From Gigaspora rosea (Eukaryota > Glomeromycota > Glomeromycetes > Diversisporales > Gigasporaceae), in assembly GCA_003550325.1 (NCBI GenBank), contig QKWP01001080.1:22509-86508 (forward strand): a stretch of 64,000 nt of DNA. Direction: 5' to 3'. Below are positions 34,872 to 47,511 of this stretch, in pieces (the stretch's first letter is position 1; every line of letters begins with the position of its first letter). The position numbers were made by a program, and so were the translations under genes. Below the pieces are notes generated by a model. The model saw only the letters and a list, made by a program, of their open reading frames with translations, ran no database searches and was not told the DNA's origin.

Positions 34872-37071
34872 TTCTGGCACAGCTATATTACTATAAAAAG
34901 TAAAAAATTTTTATATATAATAATTTATTTTATTAAAATTTTTTAAACTTACTTTTGAAAAAACAGTACATTATAATATTAAGTTATAAATATTAATTTT
35001 TTATATTTATATTAAATATTTTCCATAATCAATTTTTTAGTCTATCAAATAATATTAAATTTAAATAACTAGATTAAATTAGTGTTCTATTTTGGTATAA
35101 CGTTTTATTGTACATAATAACTTTTGTTTAAAATTTTGCAAACTTTTTTTTGATAGTTACACCAAGGCACTTGCGTAGTAGCACAAAAAAATACTTAATT
35201 TTAATTGGTTAAACTTTAAAAATAAGCAATTTTTAATGTTTTAAGTTTTTAAAATTTAAAAATTGGTTAAACTTTAAAAATAAGCAAATTTTTAATTTTT
35301 AATTTGTTAAAATTTAAATATTGAATAAATTTAAAGATTTTTTAAAAACAATTAAATCAACAAATTATAAAATTTTTTTTTATAAATATACTGTCTAGCT
35401 ATTCAAACAATATATATTTTTTTAATTGCTAGTTAATAGAAAAAAATTAGTACTTACTATATACTAACTTTAATTTATTCAATTAAACTGCCAGAATAAA
35501 TGAGATGACCAATAACCTAAAATTAAATTTCATGGTTATATTGAACAAGAAAAGAAGAAAAAATTGATTCTTAATGCCAAGTTAAAATTTTGTTAATTTT
35601 GTACATTTTCAAAATATAACTTTGTCAAAACCAAATATTTGTTGATTTTAAAACAGAAATATATAAAATTATAATTTGAACAACTTTATTTACATCAGCA
35701 AATTATAATAGTGTAATCTTACATAAGGTCTTATGAACCATAATATAAGCAAATTATTTTGTAATATATTTTGAAATATTTTGAAATATCAAATTTTCAA
35801 AATATTTCGAAAGTAGTTTCAAAATATTTTGAAAATGATTTGAAATATTTTGAACCCACTTTTGAAATAGTTATAGAAAACCAAGATGGATCAGTAGAAC
35901 TGTAACCTGGATTGTATATTGGACTAATATTTTCAAAATAGTTTGAAATCTTATATGATGTACAAATCCTGTGCTACAAGTTTGTTTATAATTAGATCTT
36001 CTATTTTGTTTTATTTTGATTTTTTGATTTATTTTGTTTTTTGTTTTCATTTAGTTTTTTTTCATTTTGTTTTTTTTATTTTTATTTATTTATTTATTAA
36101 TTTCTTTTCATTTTATTTTATTTCAGCACTTTACAAGAACACCTTTGCAAAAAATCAACAACTTTTCAAAACCTTGCACAAGCCAACCCAAACTTCTAAC
36201 ACTTCTAACATTTTGCAAAAACACACAAATGATTTCTCTAACAATTTCTAAATTTCCAAGAATGCTTCTTTAAAGAAATAAAGATTTAGTTAGAACTTTA
36301 TTTATTTTTTCATTAGATATAATTTGTTTTTGGTTTTTTTTTAAATTTGTTTTATTAATTTATTTTATTCTGGCACTTTGTGACTAGCAGTTTGCAAGAA
36401 AACCAACCCAGACTTTTTTAGCACTTTGCAACTTTTTTGGCATTTTGCAATAAAATTAACCCAGCTTTTGCAATTCTGAATTTGTAAGAACATGAACTCT
36501 TACTTCAAAAAAATAAAAAGTTAGGGCTTTATTTATTTTTTTATTCAGTTTGCTTACTTTTTTTGTTTTTTTTGTTTGTTTTTTTTTACTTATTTTTTTA
36601 ATTTTTATTTTATTTTATTTATTTCTGACTTCTTCAATAATTTGCAACTTTTCTAGCACTTTACAAGAACACAAACTTTAACTTCTCTGGCACTTTGCAA
36701 AAATATATTAGATTTTTCTAATAATTTGCAAGAACTCTAAAACTTTTGAAAAATGTTTTTTTATTTTTTTACTTCTTTATTTTTTTTTTACTTTTATACT
36801 ATTTTTAGGAAGTATTTAGAAAAAGAGAGTGAAATGAAGGTTATAGCCAAAACAAAAAAAATAGCCAAAGTGAAAATGATAGTTAAAACAAAGAAGTAAA
36901 GTAAATAGCCAACTTTAGAGTAAACAAAAATAAGGTGTAGGTTTAGGCTATAGATTAGTATTTAGATTTACTTAGAAATATGTCTGAGTTTTTATTCTTC
37001 ACATTAAATTTAAAAAATGAAAATTTTCAGTATTGTAAAAAGTTTCTATTAAATTTAACAACTATTATAAA
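34872..37071. repeat. AT-rich region with T-rich and CACTTTGCAAGAACA-word stretch
   Basis: No gene seen. 35750-35870 repeats AAATATTTTGAAAT. 35990-36800 alternates T-rich runs with words CACTTT(G/A)CAAGAACAC and CTTCTAACACTTCT, and turns near 36815 into an AAAAC/ATAGCCAAA-rich stretch, the same layout as 15271-16140. The 102-codon open frame at 35943-36251 is low in complexity and not credible. Confidence 0.5.
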
Positions 37072-38554
37072 ATGCACTTATAGTGTTTTACCACCATAGG
37101 TAAATTAGATCTGCAAATCTGTGTAACAAAACAAATAAATAAATTTTTACAAAACAAAAAATAAATTTTAATTACTTTAGGGTTAGTGTAAGGCCTGGAA
37201 TTTTATTGGTGCTTTAATATATACAAATTTAGCAAGAAATTTTTGTTATTAGAGCCCCAAAGGTATTTTCATAATCAAAATTTTGAGATATGAATGTTTT
37301 TTTTTAAAAAATAAAATTTTTTGTTATGCCTGATCTTAAATTTTAATTGGCTATTCTTAGAGCTCCGACGGACCCGGACTGATGCCGGACTTAGGGCAAG
37401 TCTGAGTCTGGTTCGAATTTCAAACCAGACTCAGGCTCAAACTATTTTGCAACTTAGTCCGGTCTGAGTCTGAATATTAAACTTTTGGCTTGGTTCAAGT
37501 CCGGTTTGAATCCAGTTTGAAAGTTTGAGTTGTGTCTGAAAGTTTGGTGAGTGACCCAAGTCAACCTATGGCCCAAACAGGTAGTCAATCCGTGGGTCAC
37601 CTATAGGTTACTCGTGGATTAACCTACAGGTCATTCACGGGTCACCTATATGGGTGACCTATATGAGTTGGTTATAAACTATATATACAGGCTGTATCTA
37701 GTATTCTGACCCGAATTGGGTGACCTGTATGGGTCATGCCAGGGGTCAAATGGGTCAGGATATCTAAAATATATATATATAAAAAAATCAAAAATTTCAT
37801 AAGCCTATTTGATGCATAATCTGCTATACTGCATAGTACACATTATGTAAAATAAAAAAAAAACCAAAAAATTCATAAGCCCATTTGATCCATAATCTGC
37901 CATACGGCGTAGTGCACATAGTGTCAAATGAACCAAAAAAAAAAAACTTGGCAAAAAAAAATTTTTCTCGATTTTTTTAAAAACATAGAAAAAATTTTTA
38001 TAAAAAAATTGAAAAAAATTTCATAAGCCCGTTTAATGCAAAATCGCCTATATGGCGTAGTATACATTATGTAAAATGAACAAAAAAAAAGAAAAAAATA
38101 CCATTTTGCCTAAAACATCCAAATCTTAGGATGTTACATAGAGTCTTTGTTTTTACCCGACGGGTAACTCATCCGGGTTGCAACAATACAACCTGGATAA
38201 CCCATGTGTGAATGAGTAGCCCAGGTGACCACCCATTCGGGTCCAATTACTATATAATATATATAGCTTAAGAAATTTTATCTTTTTTTTTAGAGCAACT
38301 GCTAATTCCAGACCCGGACAGGTTCGTGAACTTCAAACCGGACCCGAACTAAACCTATTATCATTGAGTCCGGTTCGGGTTCGAGGCTTTAGGTTTTGGA
38401 CCGAGTTCGGGTTCAAAATTGGCAAAATTTATGGTTCGAGTCTGGGTTCAAGTCTGGGTCCGGCTGGATACAGACCGGACCAGACCCGGACTTTGGAGCC
38501 CTAGCTATTCTAATAGTTTTGTGTAATATGGTGTAAAACACCATAGGTGCATTT
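37072..38554. mobile_element. MITE of the AAATGCACCTATAGTG family, split by a nested insertion
   Basis: TA on both sides (37070-37071 and 38555-38556). Ends AAATGCACTTATAGTGTTTT and CACCATAGGTGCATTT. Its halves 37072-37358 and about 38505-38554 together match the intact 323-bp copy at 20748-21070 in reverse orientation, down to CTATTCTAATAGTTTTGTGT at the break. Confidence 0.8.
37359..38504. mobile_element. GACCCGGAC-rich TIR element nested in the split MITE
   Basis: Inverted ends AGAGCTCCGACGGACCCGGA and CAGACCCGGACTTTGGAGCC followed by CT. Subterminal regions are crowded with GTCTGAGTCTGG and TGGGTCA words (37375-37640, 38310-38490). CTATTCT is duplicated on both sides (37351, 38505), giving an imperfect 8-10-bp target duplication. 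No ORF of note. GGGTC-word ends link it loosely to the 38801 element. Confidence 0.65.
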
Positions 38555-38800
38555 TAGTAAAACTCAAATTTAATAAAAATAAAAGCAAGGTCTTACCTTT
38601 AACATTTAAAAAAAAAACAAAAATAAGTGTATAGAGCTAGTTTTTGTATATAGTACTATAGTAATAAAATTAGATATGACAAAGTATGAAAGTAGTTTAA
38701 AATATCTGTAATAATGTAATATAATAATGTAATATACAATAAAATATATAATATTAATTAAAAATATATATTTAATAAATATAAAATATAATGTATTATA

Positions 38801-41179
38801 GGGGTCTTAGCTGGGTCGGGTCTGATCTGGGTCAGAAAAAACCCGGGTCGGGTCAGACCCGGGTCAGAAAAAACTCGGGTCAGGTCAGACCTGGGTCAGA
38901 CCCGGATTAATGATGGGTGACGCATGACGAAACCATTGCATTGCAAAAATAAATAAATAACTAATTAATTTATTATAATCTGATAAAAAGAACTTTATAG
39001 ACAAAATTCTCGTGATCTAGTGATCAGATCTGCATAGGATCTGTGATAGCATAATATGTGCATAATTCAGATTTTACTACAAAAGCATATGCGACAGCTA
39101 TATTCGCATATCAAGATGAATTTCGCATAATTAATAAAGCATAATCTGCGCATAAAATGGCCGGAATTAAAGATTGAGTAATATCGGGTTTATCAATTTC
39201 CCCAACAGTTCCTATTGGACGCAGCATTTGATTGTACGAAACATAAATTTCATAAATTATCAGATTAAATAACGGTAGAATGTACAACTTCTTAATCAGT
39301 TATTTGAAAACATGTGTGTTGTATATAATTAACCAGTATATTTAGTCATATTAATATATATAAATGCAAATAATTTTTATGCTCCCAACTAACCAGATGC
39401 AAATAAATAAATATTTAAATAGTCATGAATTAACTTAAATTAATAAAAATTTTTTATATTTACAACATTTTGTTAATCGCCTTTGCCCGCCTTTTTCTCG
39501 CGGAGGAGTTAGTTTGCGATAAAATACCCAGTAGCATTTATCACAGGTATTTCTCTTATTTTTTTGATATTCATGTTATATTATAATCATATATATATAA
39601 GCATAGCCGTTTTATCCCACTTTTTCCCCTCAATAATTCCCTTTGCGTGCTTGACTTCGGGCCTTAATCATATATTCTTTAATCTGAGAATAATTAATAT
39701 CGGCCCCAGAAATTCCCGCCTAGTTTCTAGGCAAGAATTCAGAACAGTAAAAAACCCGTACAGGGATCAACTACTAAATCTCCCTCACGAGTAACTGCTT
39801 CAATTAGCCTTTTATTTAGCCTGGACGGCTTTTCGTGAGGATGATCTCTCAGCAAAATAACCTTTTATCTTTCCTTAAGGATATTGCCAAAAGAGCGATC
39901 TCTAAATTCTCGGTGATTCTTTTTGTAGTAAATAAGCAAATTCGGCTTGATTATAAAATCAAGAACCCAATAACATTTTGGACTTTTGTCTCAAATTAAT
40001 AAATCTACTATTTTTAAGTTGGTTGACAAAATAAAAAGATAACCATTATGGAGTAATTGTTTTTTAGCCAACCACATTAAACAAAATCCATTGGGCTGTA
40101 AAATGCGAAATATTTCTTGCAAGAAATCATTAATATTCTCCTGATCCTGATAAACCATGGGGGCTTGGTGAACTTTGATGATGTTCTTAACTTTGCTATT
40201 TACCTGGTGATTGAATGCTGCTGATATTCCAAGTTTTTCCTCAACCTTAATAATAAATTTGCTGATTATCCAGGAGTTCAGAAGTTAAGATATTCACATG
40301 CAAGCCCTTTTTGGTTTGGTTGTGGCTGACTTGCAAATAATTAACGTGATTAAATAGTATAACTTATGAATAGCTTATTTTAAACATTTAGGTTAATGAA
40401 CTTACCGATTGAAATTAAAAGCAATATTCATGAATAGATTATTTTAAATACTTAGATTATCGAACTTTGATTTATTTGAATCAACAACCTTTGTAATTTT
40501 TTGGGTCCCATGAGCCTGGAATACAACATAAACTAGCCATCCTATGTTCGTTTTATAAAATTTATTTATCTATAAAAGGAAATACAGTGAATAATTAATT
40601 GAGTTCCATGAAATATAATGAAGTCGAAGTGACTACTATATTATAATCACAGGACTTACGGGACTCAAAAAAAATGCAAATATTTATGAATCTTATTTCA
40701 ATACTTAGACTAATAAACATCATTTATATTCGTGGATTATTATGATAAATGTTTAGATCTTATATTAATAAATGTTTTTTATACCACTAAGTTCTATAAG
40801 TGAAATTAAATAGTAAATATCATAACTCGAATAACTTATTTCAAACTGAGATTATACAATGTTTTTATATTTACTAAGTGTTGTAAAATATACAAAATTA
40901 TTCATAACTCGAATGGCTTATTTAAATGCATAACCTCAATAAAATTTGTAAGCCTCTCTATATGACCCGTTGACCCGAGTTCAACCCGGGTTGGGTTGGG
41001 TTGGGTCAGACCCGGGTCGGACATGAGGCGGGTCAGACCCGGGTCGGGTTTGGCATGAGGCGGGTCAGACCCGGGTCGGGTTTGACATGAGGCGGATCAA
41101 ACCCGGGTCAGGTTTTGATACAAGTGGGTCTGACCCAGGTCAGGCCCAAACCCGACCCAACCCGACCCATTAAGACCCC
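38801..41179. mobile_element. 2.4-kb TIR element with perfect 12-bp target duplication
   Basis: TAATGTATTATA lies directly outside both ends (38789-38800, 41180-41191). The ends GGGGTCTTAGCTGGGTCGGG and GGGTCGGGTTGGGTCGGGTT (complement, 40 bp of pairing with gaps) are followed by dense GGGTCAGACCCGGGTC words (38810-38905, 40965-41165). The interior 2.0 kb is less AT-rich in places. It contains a 76-codon open frame (39564..39794) without known motif and no recognisable transposase, so it is non-autonomous or carries captured DNA. Confidence 0.8.
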
Positions 41180-41774
41180 TAATGTATTATAATAATAAAT
41201 AAAAAAATATAAAATTTTATAATAAATTGCAAAACCTTGTAAAATATTGCAAAAATCTGTAAAAAAGCATAATTATATGAATATGTATATCATTTATTTA
41301 TTTTTAAAATTTGCAAAAATTTGCAAAATATTGCAAAATATTTTGAAAACATCACAAAATATGCAAAATATTACTTCTTGCAACCCCTAAAGTGTGTAAT
41401 TAGATAGAGGTTTGCATTTTTTTATTTGGTCTATTTCACAATATTTCACAATATATTTCAAAAATATTTTGAAATAAATTCTGTAATATTTTGTAATAAA
41501 TTATGAAATATACTGCATCAATTATAAGATTTTTGAAATATTATAGGCTATAATAACTTATATAAAATTATTATACTATATATAATTTGCTAATATAGTA
41601 GCAAAATATAAGTTATCTTAACAAAATAATAAGTTAGCTATATACTAAGAGCACTGCTAAGAATCAGCTAATTTTATTTTGACCAAAATTTTGACTCTCT
41701 TTTTAGTCAGGTCTTTATATATGATTTTATTTTTTTGACTTTCTCTAGAAAATAAGCTGATTTTTATCCCTTTT
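41180..41774. other. AT-rich stretch with AATATTTTG words, no gene seen
   Basis: Repeats of TTGCAAAATATTG and ATATTTTGAAAT; nothing coding. Confidence 0.4.
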
Positions 41775-42001
41775 CTAAAGTTAAAAATTTTGGTTAGTAA
41801 TACAAAACCTTTTTTATCAAAATAATCTATTGGGCTTCTAAATAAACTTAATTTTCATTTTTTACTTAATAAAAGGTCCAAAAAATACATTCAACTTTAA
41901 TATAAGTAAAATTATATGCTGAACATGTTTATTTAGAAGTCCAAAATAGGTAATCTTGGTAAAAAGGATTTTATATTACAAACTAAAATTTTTAACTTTA
42001 G
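41775..42001. repeat. Inverted repeat (about 227 bp)
   Basis: CTAAAGTTAAAAATTTTGGT at the left faces AAAATTTTTAACTTTAG at the right, with pairing continuing to GGCTTCTAAATAAAC against GTTTATTTAGAAGTCC near the centre. Confidence 0.65.
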
Positions 42002-42194
42002 TATATATAGCTAACTTATTTTTTTGTTAAGATAACCTATATTTAGCTATTAGGTAAAGTTGTTTAAAACATAATTTTGTATATAATTTTGTTTTATAAT
42101 TAGTAAAAATTTGTTTTTAACAAAATTTGGTTTTTAGACTTAATTGGTTCTTTTTTTTCTTGTTCTATATACTGTAAAATTTAATTTTAAGTTA

Positions 42195-42440
42195 ATTAGT
42201 TAAGTTAAATAGGATCTTTAGCTCAAAGTTTATAGTAAATTCATATAATTTTATTAAAATTTTTATTATAAAAGGCAATTTGACCTATTTTAAAGAGTGA
42301 TATCCTATGCCTAGTAAGTAATTTGGTTCATAAGTTATATAAAAAAATATTTGAGTAAAAGTTTAATAAGTAATTTGAGCAAAGGTTTAGTAAGTAATTT
42401 TTTGTAATTTTTGAGCAAAGATTCAGTAAGTACTATAGTG
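42195..42440. repeat. Second copy of the GAGCAAAGGTTTAGTAAG array and its flank
   Basis: The array part (42300-42440) is in the same orientation as 33900-34340, while the flanking block around TTTAGCTCAAAGTTTATAGT is inverted relative to 34337-34450. The two loci therefore share parts but not a simple arrangement. Confidence 0.55.
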
Positions 42441-44120
42441 CACTAACCAAAAGTCCAGGATTTAATACAAAGAACCAGTTAAAAACTTACAATAAATCTG
42501 GTATATTATATAGTAGCCAATAATAAACAGTTTAAAAATTTAAAAAACCTAGAATTAATTAATAAAGGTCTAGTGCTTTGTACTAGGTATTTTGTAATAG
42601 AGAATTGAAAAAAGGGGAGTACTTTGGTCAGTGCACTAAAGTAATTTAAGTAATAATTTTATTATTTACTATATATTTTACTATATTATTAATCTGAATA
42701 ATAAAAAATTTTTACTTACTTATTTTGTCAAATAAAAGTTTCTAAACATTTTTATTTTATTTTCAGATTTCAAAATTTGATCACTAATAAATTATTTTTT
42801 TCTCTTTAACAGACTCATGAGTACTTTATTAGAAGTGATATAGTAAAACTTTTTTAATTACAAAACTAAATCTTTTAATGCGCCCCTTCTAATTTTGATG
42901 TCTTACCCACTTGGCTGCCTTATAGGTGCCCAAATGTGTCTTGTCACACTAGTCCAAAGAATTAGAACTTATGGCTAGCCTTATCAGAATCAGAATTTCT
43001 TAAGATCTCTCTTACCTAGCATCTATAGTGAGAATAATCAAACTATTAAGAAAAAAAACTTGAAATACAAAAAAAAGTAAAGTAAAAAAAAGGAAAAAGT
43101 ATCAAAAAAACCTTTACGGACAACCAAAATTGAATAAAATTGAAAAGATAAAGGGTAAAAGAAAAAAAAGAAAATTCCGTTTCAACGAAGTCTAATCTAA
43201 GCAAATACTCAGTAGAGTCTGAGCCTATACTAATATATCTGAAACAAAATTTAAAAACTATATAACACTGTACAAGAAAATGCCTTGTCTAAGTATTATG
43301 TATAAATATGAGCAGTAAAAGAACAAACTAAAACACTATGGGGCTATGCCTAAAAAATCTTCTGAAAAGAAATTTCATTTCGAATTGACCTCACAAAATT
43401 CTCACATATTATTTATTGTTTATTTTAGTTATCTAAAACTAACTCATAGCTTGATCCCAAGTGATAGGTGCATTCATAAAATGGAAGAAGTAAACACTGC
43501 TGATCTTTTGAAGGGGTAAGCTAGATTTCTCACTTTTTGGTGAAATTTCAAAAACTCTAAGCAGAAAAAAAAACATTTATTGTATCAAACTCAAAAAAGA
43601 GATTATAGTCCAAAAAACTTATTTTTTGTTGTTTCTCTTGTTCTACTACAAAAAACTTCATTGATAAAGAACTTTTTATCTCCGTCAAAATTTCATCTAG
43701 CAAACACCTCTAGTTAGTAAAGTCACTTTTGGCTTGCATGTCGAATATACAAAGAAGCCCCAAAGCAAAAATTGATCTCTATAAAAACTGTATTCTTGTG
43801 ATAACCAACTATATATAAATTTATCATGTACATGCACCTCTCTAACAAAAACATTTGTTTTTTTCCATCAGTAAGTTGGTTCAAGTGATCATTAGAAAGA
43901 GTTGAATAATATAATAATAAAAATTTTTTAAACTTTTATTTCTGAGATACTCTTTTTTTTTAATTCTAAAACATATTACTATATTATTACTTTTAAAATA
44001 TTTTTATATTACTTAAAAAGAATATTTATATTAGATATTTTGAAATAATAATATAATAATTCAGTAACTAATTTTAGATAAATAAATATAAAAAATAAAT
44101 TATACATCGCACGTGCAATG
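42441..44120. other. Intergenic, no gene seen
   Basis: Less repetitive than the neighbours. 42870-43800 contains mixed-composition sequence without an open frame over 60 codons. It could be a decayed gene or an untranslated transcript, but no motif supports either. Confidence 0.35.
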
Positions 44121-44139
44121 TTGTCACACCTGCTGCAGA

Positions 44140-44385
44140 TCATAAAATCAGGTGTAACATAAAATCAAAACAATTAAAATAACCCATTTTTTCATTGGAT
44201 AGAGTTAGAGTGAGGTATAGATTGTGTATATGGGCGAGAGAGAGTTTTTATAGTAAAAATTTGCAAGGAATTTTTTTTGTTAGAATCCTAGGAGTAGTTT
44301 CATATACTCAATTGTAAGTTATAGATGATTTTTGACAAAACAACGTTTATTTTGAATTTTTGATTATGTAACATTACACCTAATC
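44140..44385. mobile_element. Diverged MITE related to the TGTAACATAAAATC group
   Basis: Left CAGGTGTAACATAAAATC and right GATTATGTAACATTACACCT form an imperfect inverted repeat. The internal GAGTTAGAGTGAGGTATAG resembles the core of the 24679 element. Borders are approximate. Confidence 0.4.
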
Positions 44386-45069
44386 TTGAAATTTGATTGG
44401 GAGAGCAACATATAAGGCATATCACATGCGGCAATGAATAAATTTACTCTAAATATAAAGCCTAATTTTGTAAAATATATAGTTTATTTCTAAAATAACT
44501 TAATAGTATTGTTTATTAAAAAAAGATAATTTTATTACTATCTATACTTATTTAATTTTCTAAATTGGAATTTTAAAACAAAAAATAGACATATTTTTAA
44601 ATAAAATAATTCTGAACATTTATTTACAAGAATTCAATTTACAGTTAAATTTTATACTTTTAGCAATAGTTTCTTCTGTTTCATGTGTATTATTATTCTT
44701 ATTTTGTAACTTTATTCTTGGTATTCAATTATTTATAGCAATATATAGGGTAAGTCAGTAAAAAAGAGACAAATTTTTTAAAAAAATGATTTTTTAACTT
44801 TAAGCTTAAATATCTAAACAATTATTTTATCTAATTTAATATTTTTTTATTTATTTTAAGAGAATTATATTTTGATGCATTGTGTACTATGTGTACCCTC
44901 ACCTGATGCTGATCAAAAATTTTTTATTCCTCTCACGTGATGTTGATCACAAATTTTTTCCCTTTATGTGAAGCTGTAATTTACCTTTAGTATTATCATT
45001 ATAGTTACTTCGCACATACTATATTATGAACTAATATTTTTTTTTGACTTTTTTTAATTATTTTAAGGC

Positions 45070-45900
45070 AATAACAGCTTTTATTTGAGAAATGAAGAAG
45101 CATTATAGACAAAGCGGGTCTAGCAGTAGGTCAAGTATGAATTTACCTTACATATTATTATGCGTTGCTTTGCTCAAATTGTATTACGAAGCTAATTCAC
45201 TATTGTAATCTTTCTTTAGAGTACTTTAAGGGTAGTATGAACATAGATCAATTTTCATATAACCTATGTGGTACTATAAGATTTTATATAGAAATTAAAC
45301 ACATGCCCCTGATAAAACTTTTTAGAACTGTAACCAATTTTAACAAAAATTTGGTATCACGTAGAATGAGCCCTTATTTTCATAATCGTGAAATTCTAGA
45401 ACTCATAATATTTGAAAAAATCCACCTTCATATATTGATAAAAAACTTAGGTGGACCTAAATTTACTTAGGTAGCATAAGAAATTGCTAATTCAGATTGT
45501 CAGATCATGTTGTTTACAATCCTGATTGGTCAATCACATGATTTCATATAATTACTATTAGAAATGATTTACATTCACTCTACCCTTAACGCGAAAACAG
45601 TTTTTACAAATGGCTTTTACTTGCAAATATGTAGAAGTGCTATAAAAAAGTAGAGTCAAGTATAAAATTTAAATGATACATCAATATGCGTTAATGTGCT
45701 TAATTGCATTATGAAGCTAATTCACTTTTGTGAGGTTTTTTTAGAATATTTCAAAGTGAAAACAGCTTTTACTTGCAAAAATGTAGAAGTACTATAGACA
45801 AAGTAGTTGGTGAAGTATGGAATAACTTATAGCAATATGCGTTGTTTCACTCAATTGCATTATGATAACTATCTTGATTTGTATAACAGGTTTTCAAATA
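45070..45900 (+). repeat. Degenerate subterminal repeats of the MULE
   Basis: Three diverged units share the order AACAGCTTTTA(C/T)TTG, AATGTAGAAGTACTATAGAC, AAAGTAG, CAATATGCGTTG, CTCAATTGCATTATGA. They start near 45072, 45615 and 45762. The 101-codon open frame at 45165-45470 lies partly in unit 1 and shows no known motif. Confidence 0.6.
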
Positions 45901-46032
45901 ACCTTTTTTGCTTGAAATTTGTTATTACTTAAGCTTTCTTTGTTTGTAAATCAGTTTTTTTCCAAATCTATTTTTATAGCTCAAACTTTCTTTTCTTAAT
46001 AGTTTAACACCAACAAAAGTTTTTATATCAAT

Positions 46033-47511
46033 CATGGAAGTTTTTAGTGAAGATGATATCAATTTGACAATAAATGTATTTTGAAGAAATTACTTTTTGT
46101 AGTGAGAATATAACTAGCATGCATGGCAATCTGGATCCAGTATCTTTAAAAGAAAGTAATTCATTTTTTAACATTTTTGATGAAGCTGAACTTCATGTAC
46201 ATTGATTTGCAGAATTTAAAGGATGTAAAGACAACTTGGGCATTTAAAAACAATAGAAATAGCTAAAAACAAAAAGGTAGTTCGCAGTGAACTATTCTTT
46301 GCAAGTATGCTAGTTCATTTAAACCTAAAAATACCAGGAAATCAAGTACTTTGGCTTAATTAATGGCACATTAACCTTTCACACTCTTTAAAGGATAATT
46401 CCAATTCCCGAGTATTTGTTACTACTTTTAATAATGAACAAAATCATGATTTATCTTTTAGGCATTAATTTTGAAAAAACAAACAGTTTACAAAAGAGAT
46501 GCAGAAAGAAGTAGAATTTCTTGTTGCTAGATATCGCCTTGGAGCAACTACTGTTTGATGTATCTTAATGGTGAAGTTTCCAACTCATCCTTTGTTTCTC
46601 AAGAATTTCTATATAAAAATACAATGATATCAGCCATCAAGTAGTGTAATTAGAAACGATATGTCGCAGTTTTATGAGCAGCTATTATTGAAACAAAAAG
46701 AAGATTCTCATTGGTTTGTTAAAGTTACATGGGAAGAAGAAACTAATACATTAATGAATTTGTTTTGGATGAGTCCAAAACAAATTCTATTATGGTTTGA
46801 ATTCAGTGAAGCAATTGGACATAATAATACCATGGGTACAGATATAATATGCTCTTTTCTTTATTTGTAGCTCAAAACAATAACATGCAATCCGCATTGT
46901 CGCTCAAGCTTTTGTCAGCAACAAGACAACTGAAATATACTAAAGGGACTTCAAATATCCAAAAAGCCACTAGTAATAATATCCCATATGTTTGTTACTG
47001 ATACCGATTCGGCAATAGAATGTGCAATAACTTTGAAATATCCAGGAATACAACATCTTTTTTGCATTTGGCATGTTAAACAAAATGTAAAAAAGAAGTT
47101 GTATAGTAAGTTGGAGATTCATTTGATAAATTTTACAGCAAGTTTTGGCAGTGCAGGAATGCTAATATGTTAAATGACTTTGAATATTATTGGAATCAAC
47201 TCGTAAACTACTCTAATGCAAAACAATACCTTGAACATTACCTTTATGAACATCGACTTCATAGGCATGTGCATTTACTATGATAACATTTACACTAGGG
47301 ATTTAATCTACTCCTTTGTCGAAGGTCAAAATGCATGTATCAAGCGAATGTTAGAAAATAGTAATACATCGATATGTGATTTAGGTAAAGCATTGGTAGA
47401 AAGAAGTAAAGAAGTACAAAAGCAAAAGCAATTTGAAGAATAAAGACAAAGTATTCCTTCCACAACAAATATTATTATCGTTTTTGCCCTATAGAATCTT
47501 TGGTTAAATAC
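46033..47511 (+). pseudogene. MULE transposase, 5' part, broken
   Basis: Frames change often, but the family order is clear: a FVTTFNNEQNHDL block; EVEFLVARYRLGATTV; QKEDSHWFVKVTWEEETNTL with FWMSPKQILLW and GHNNT; VAQAFVSNKTTE; VTDTDSAIECAI followed by HLFCIWHVKQNVKKKL; YLYEHRLHRH; VEGQNACIKRMLENSNTSI; then CPIESLVKY just before the junction at 47511. This matches the FAR1/MULE transposase core, including the acidic residue in TDTD and the glutamate in the VEG.N block. Premature stops and frameshifts (for example at about 46081, 46556 and 46870) make it inactive. The gene resumes at 54516. Confidence 0.8.

Noticed and set aside
35943..36273. Open frames of 102 and 68 codons
   Set aside because: Low-complexity T-rich DNA with CACTTTGCAAG words; no credible protein.
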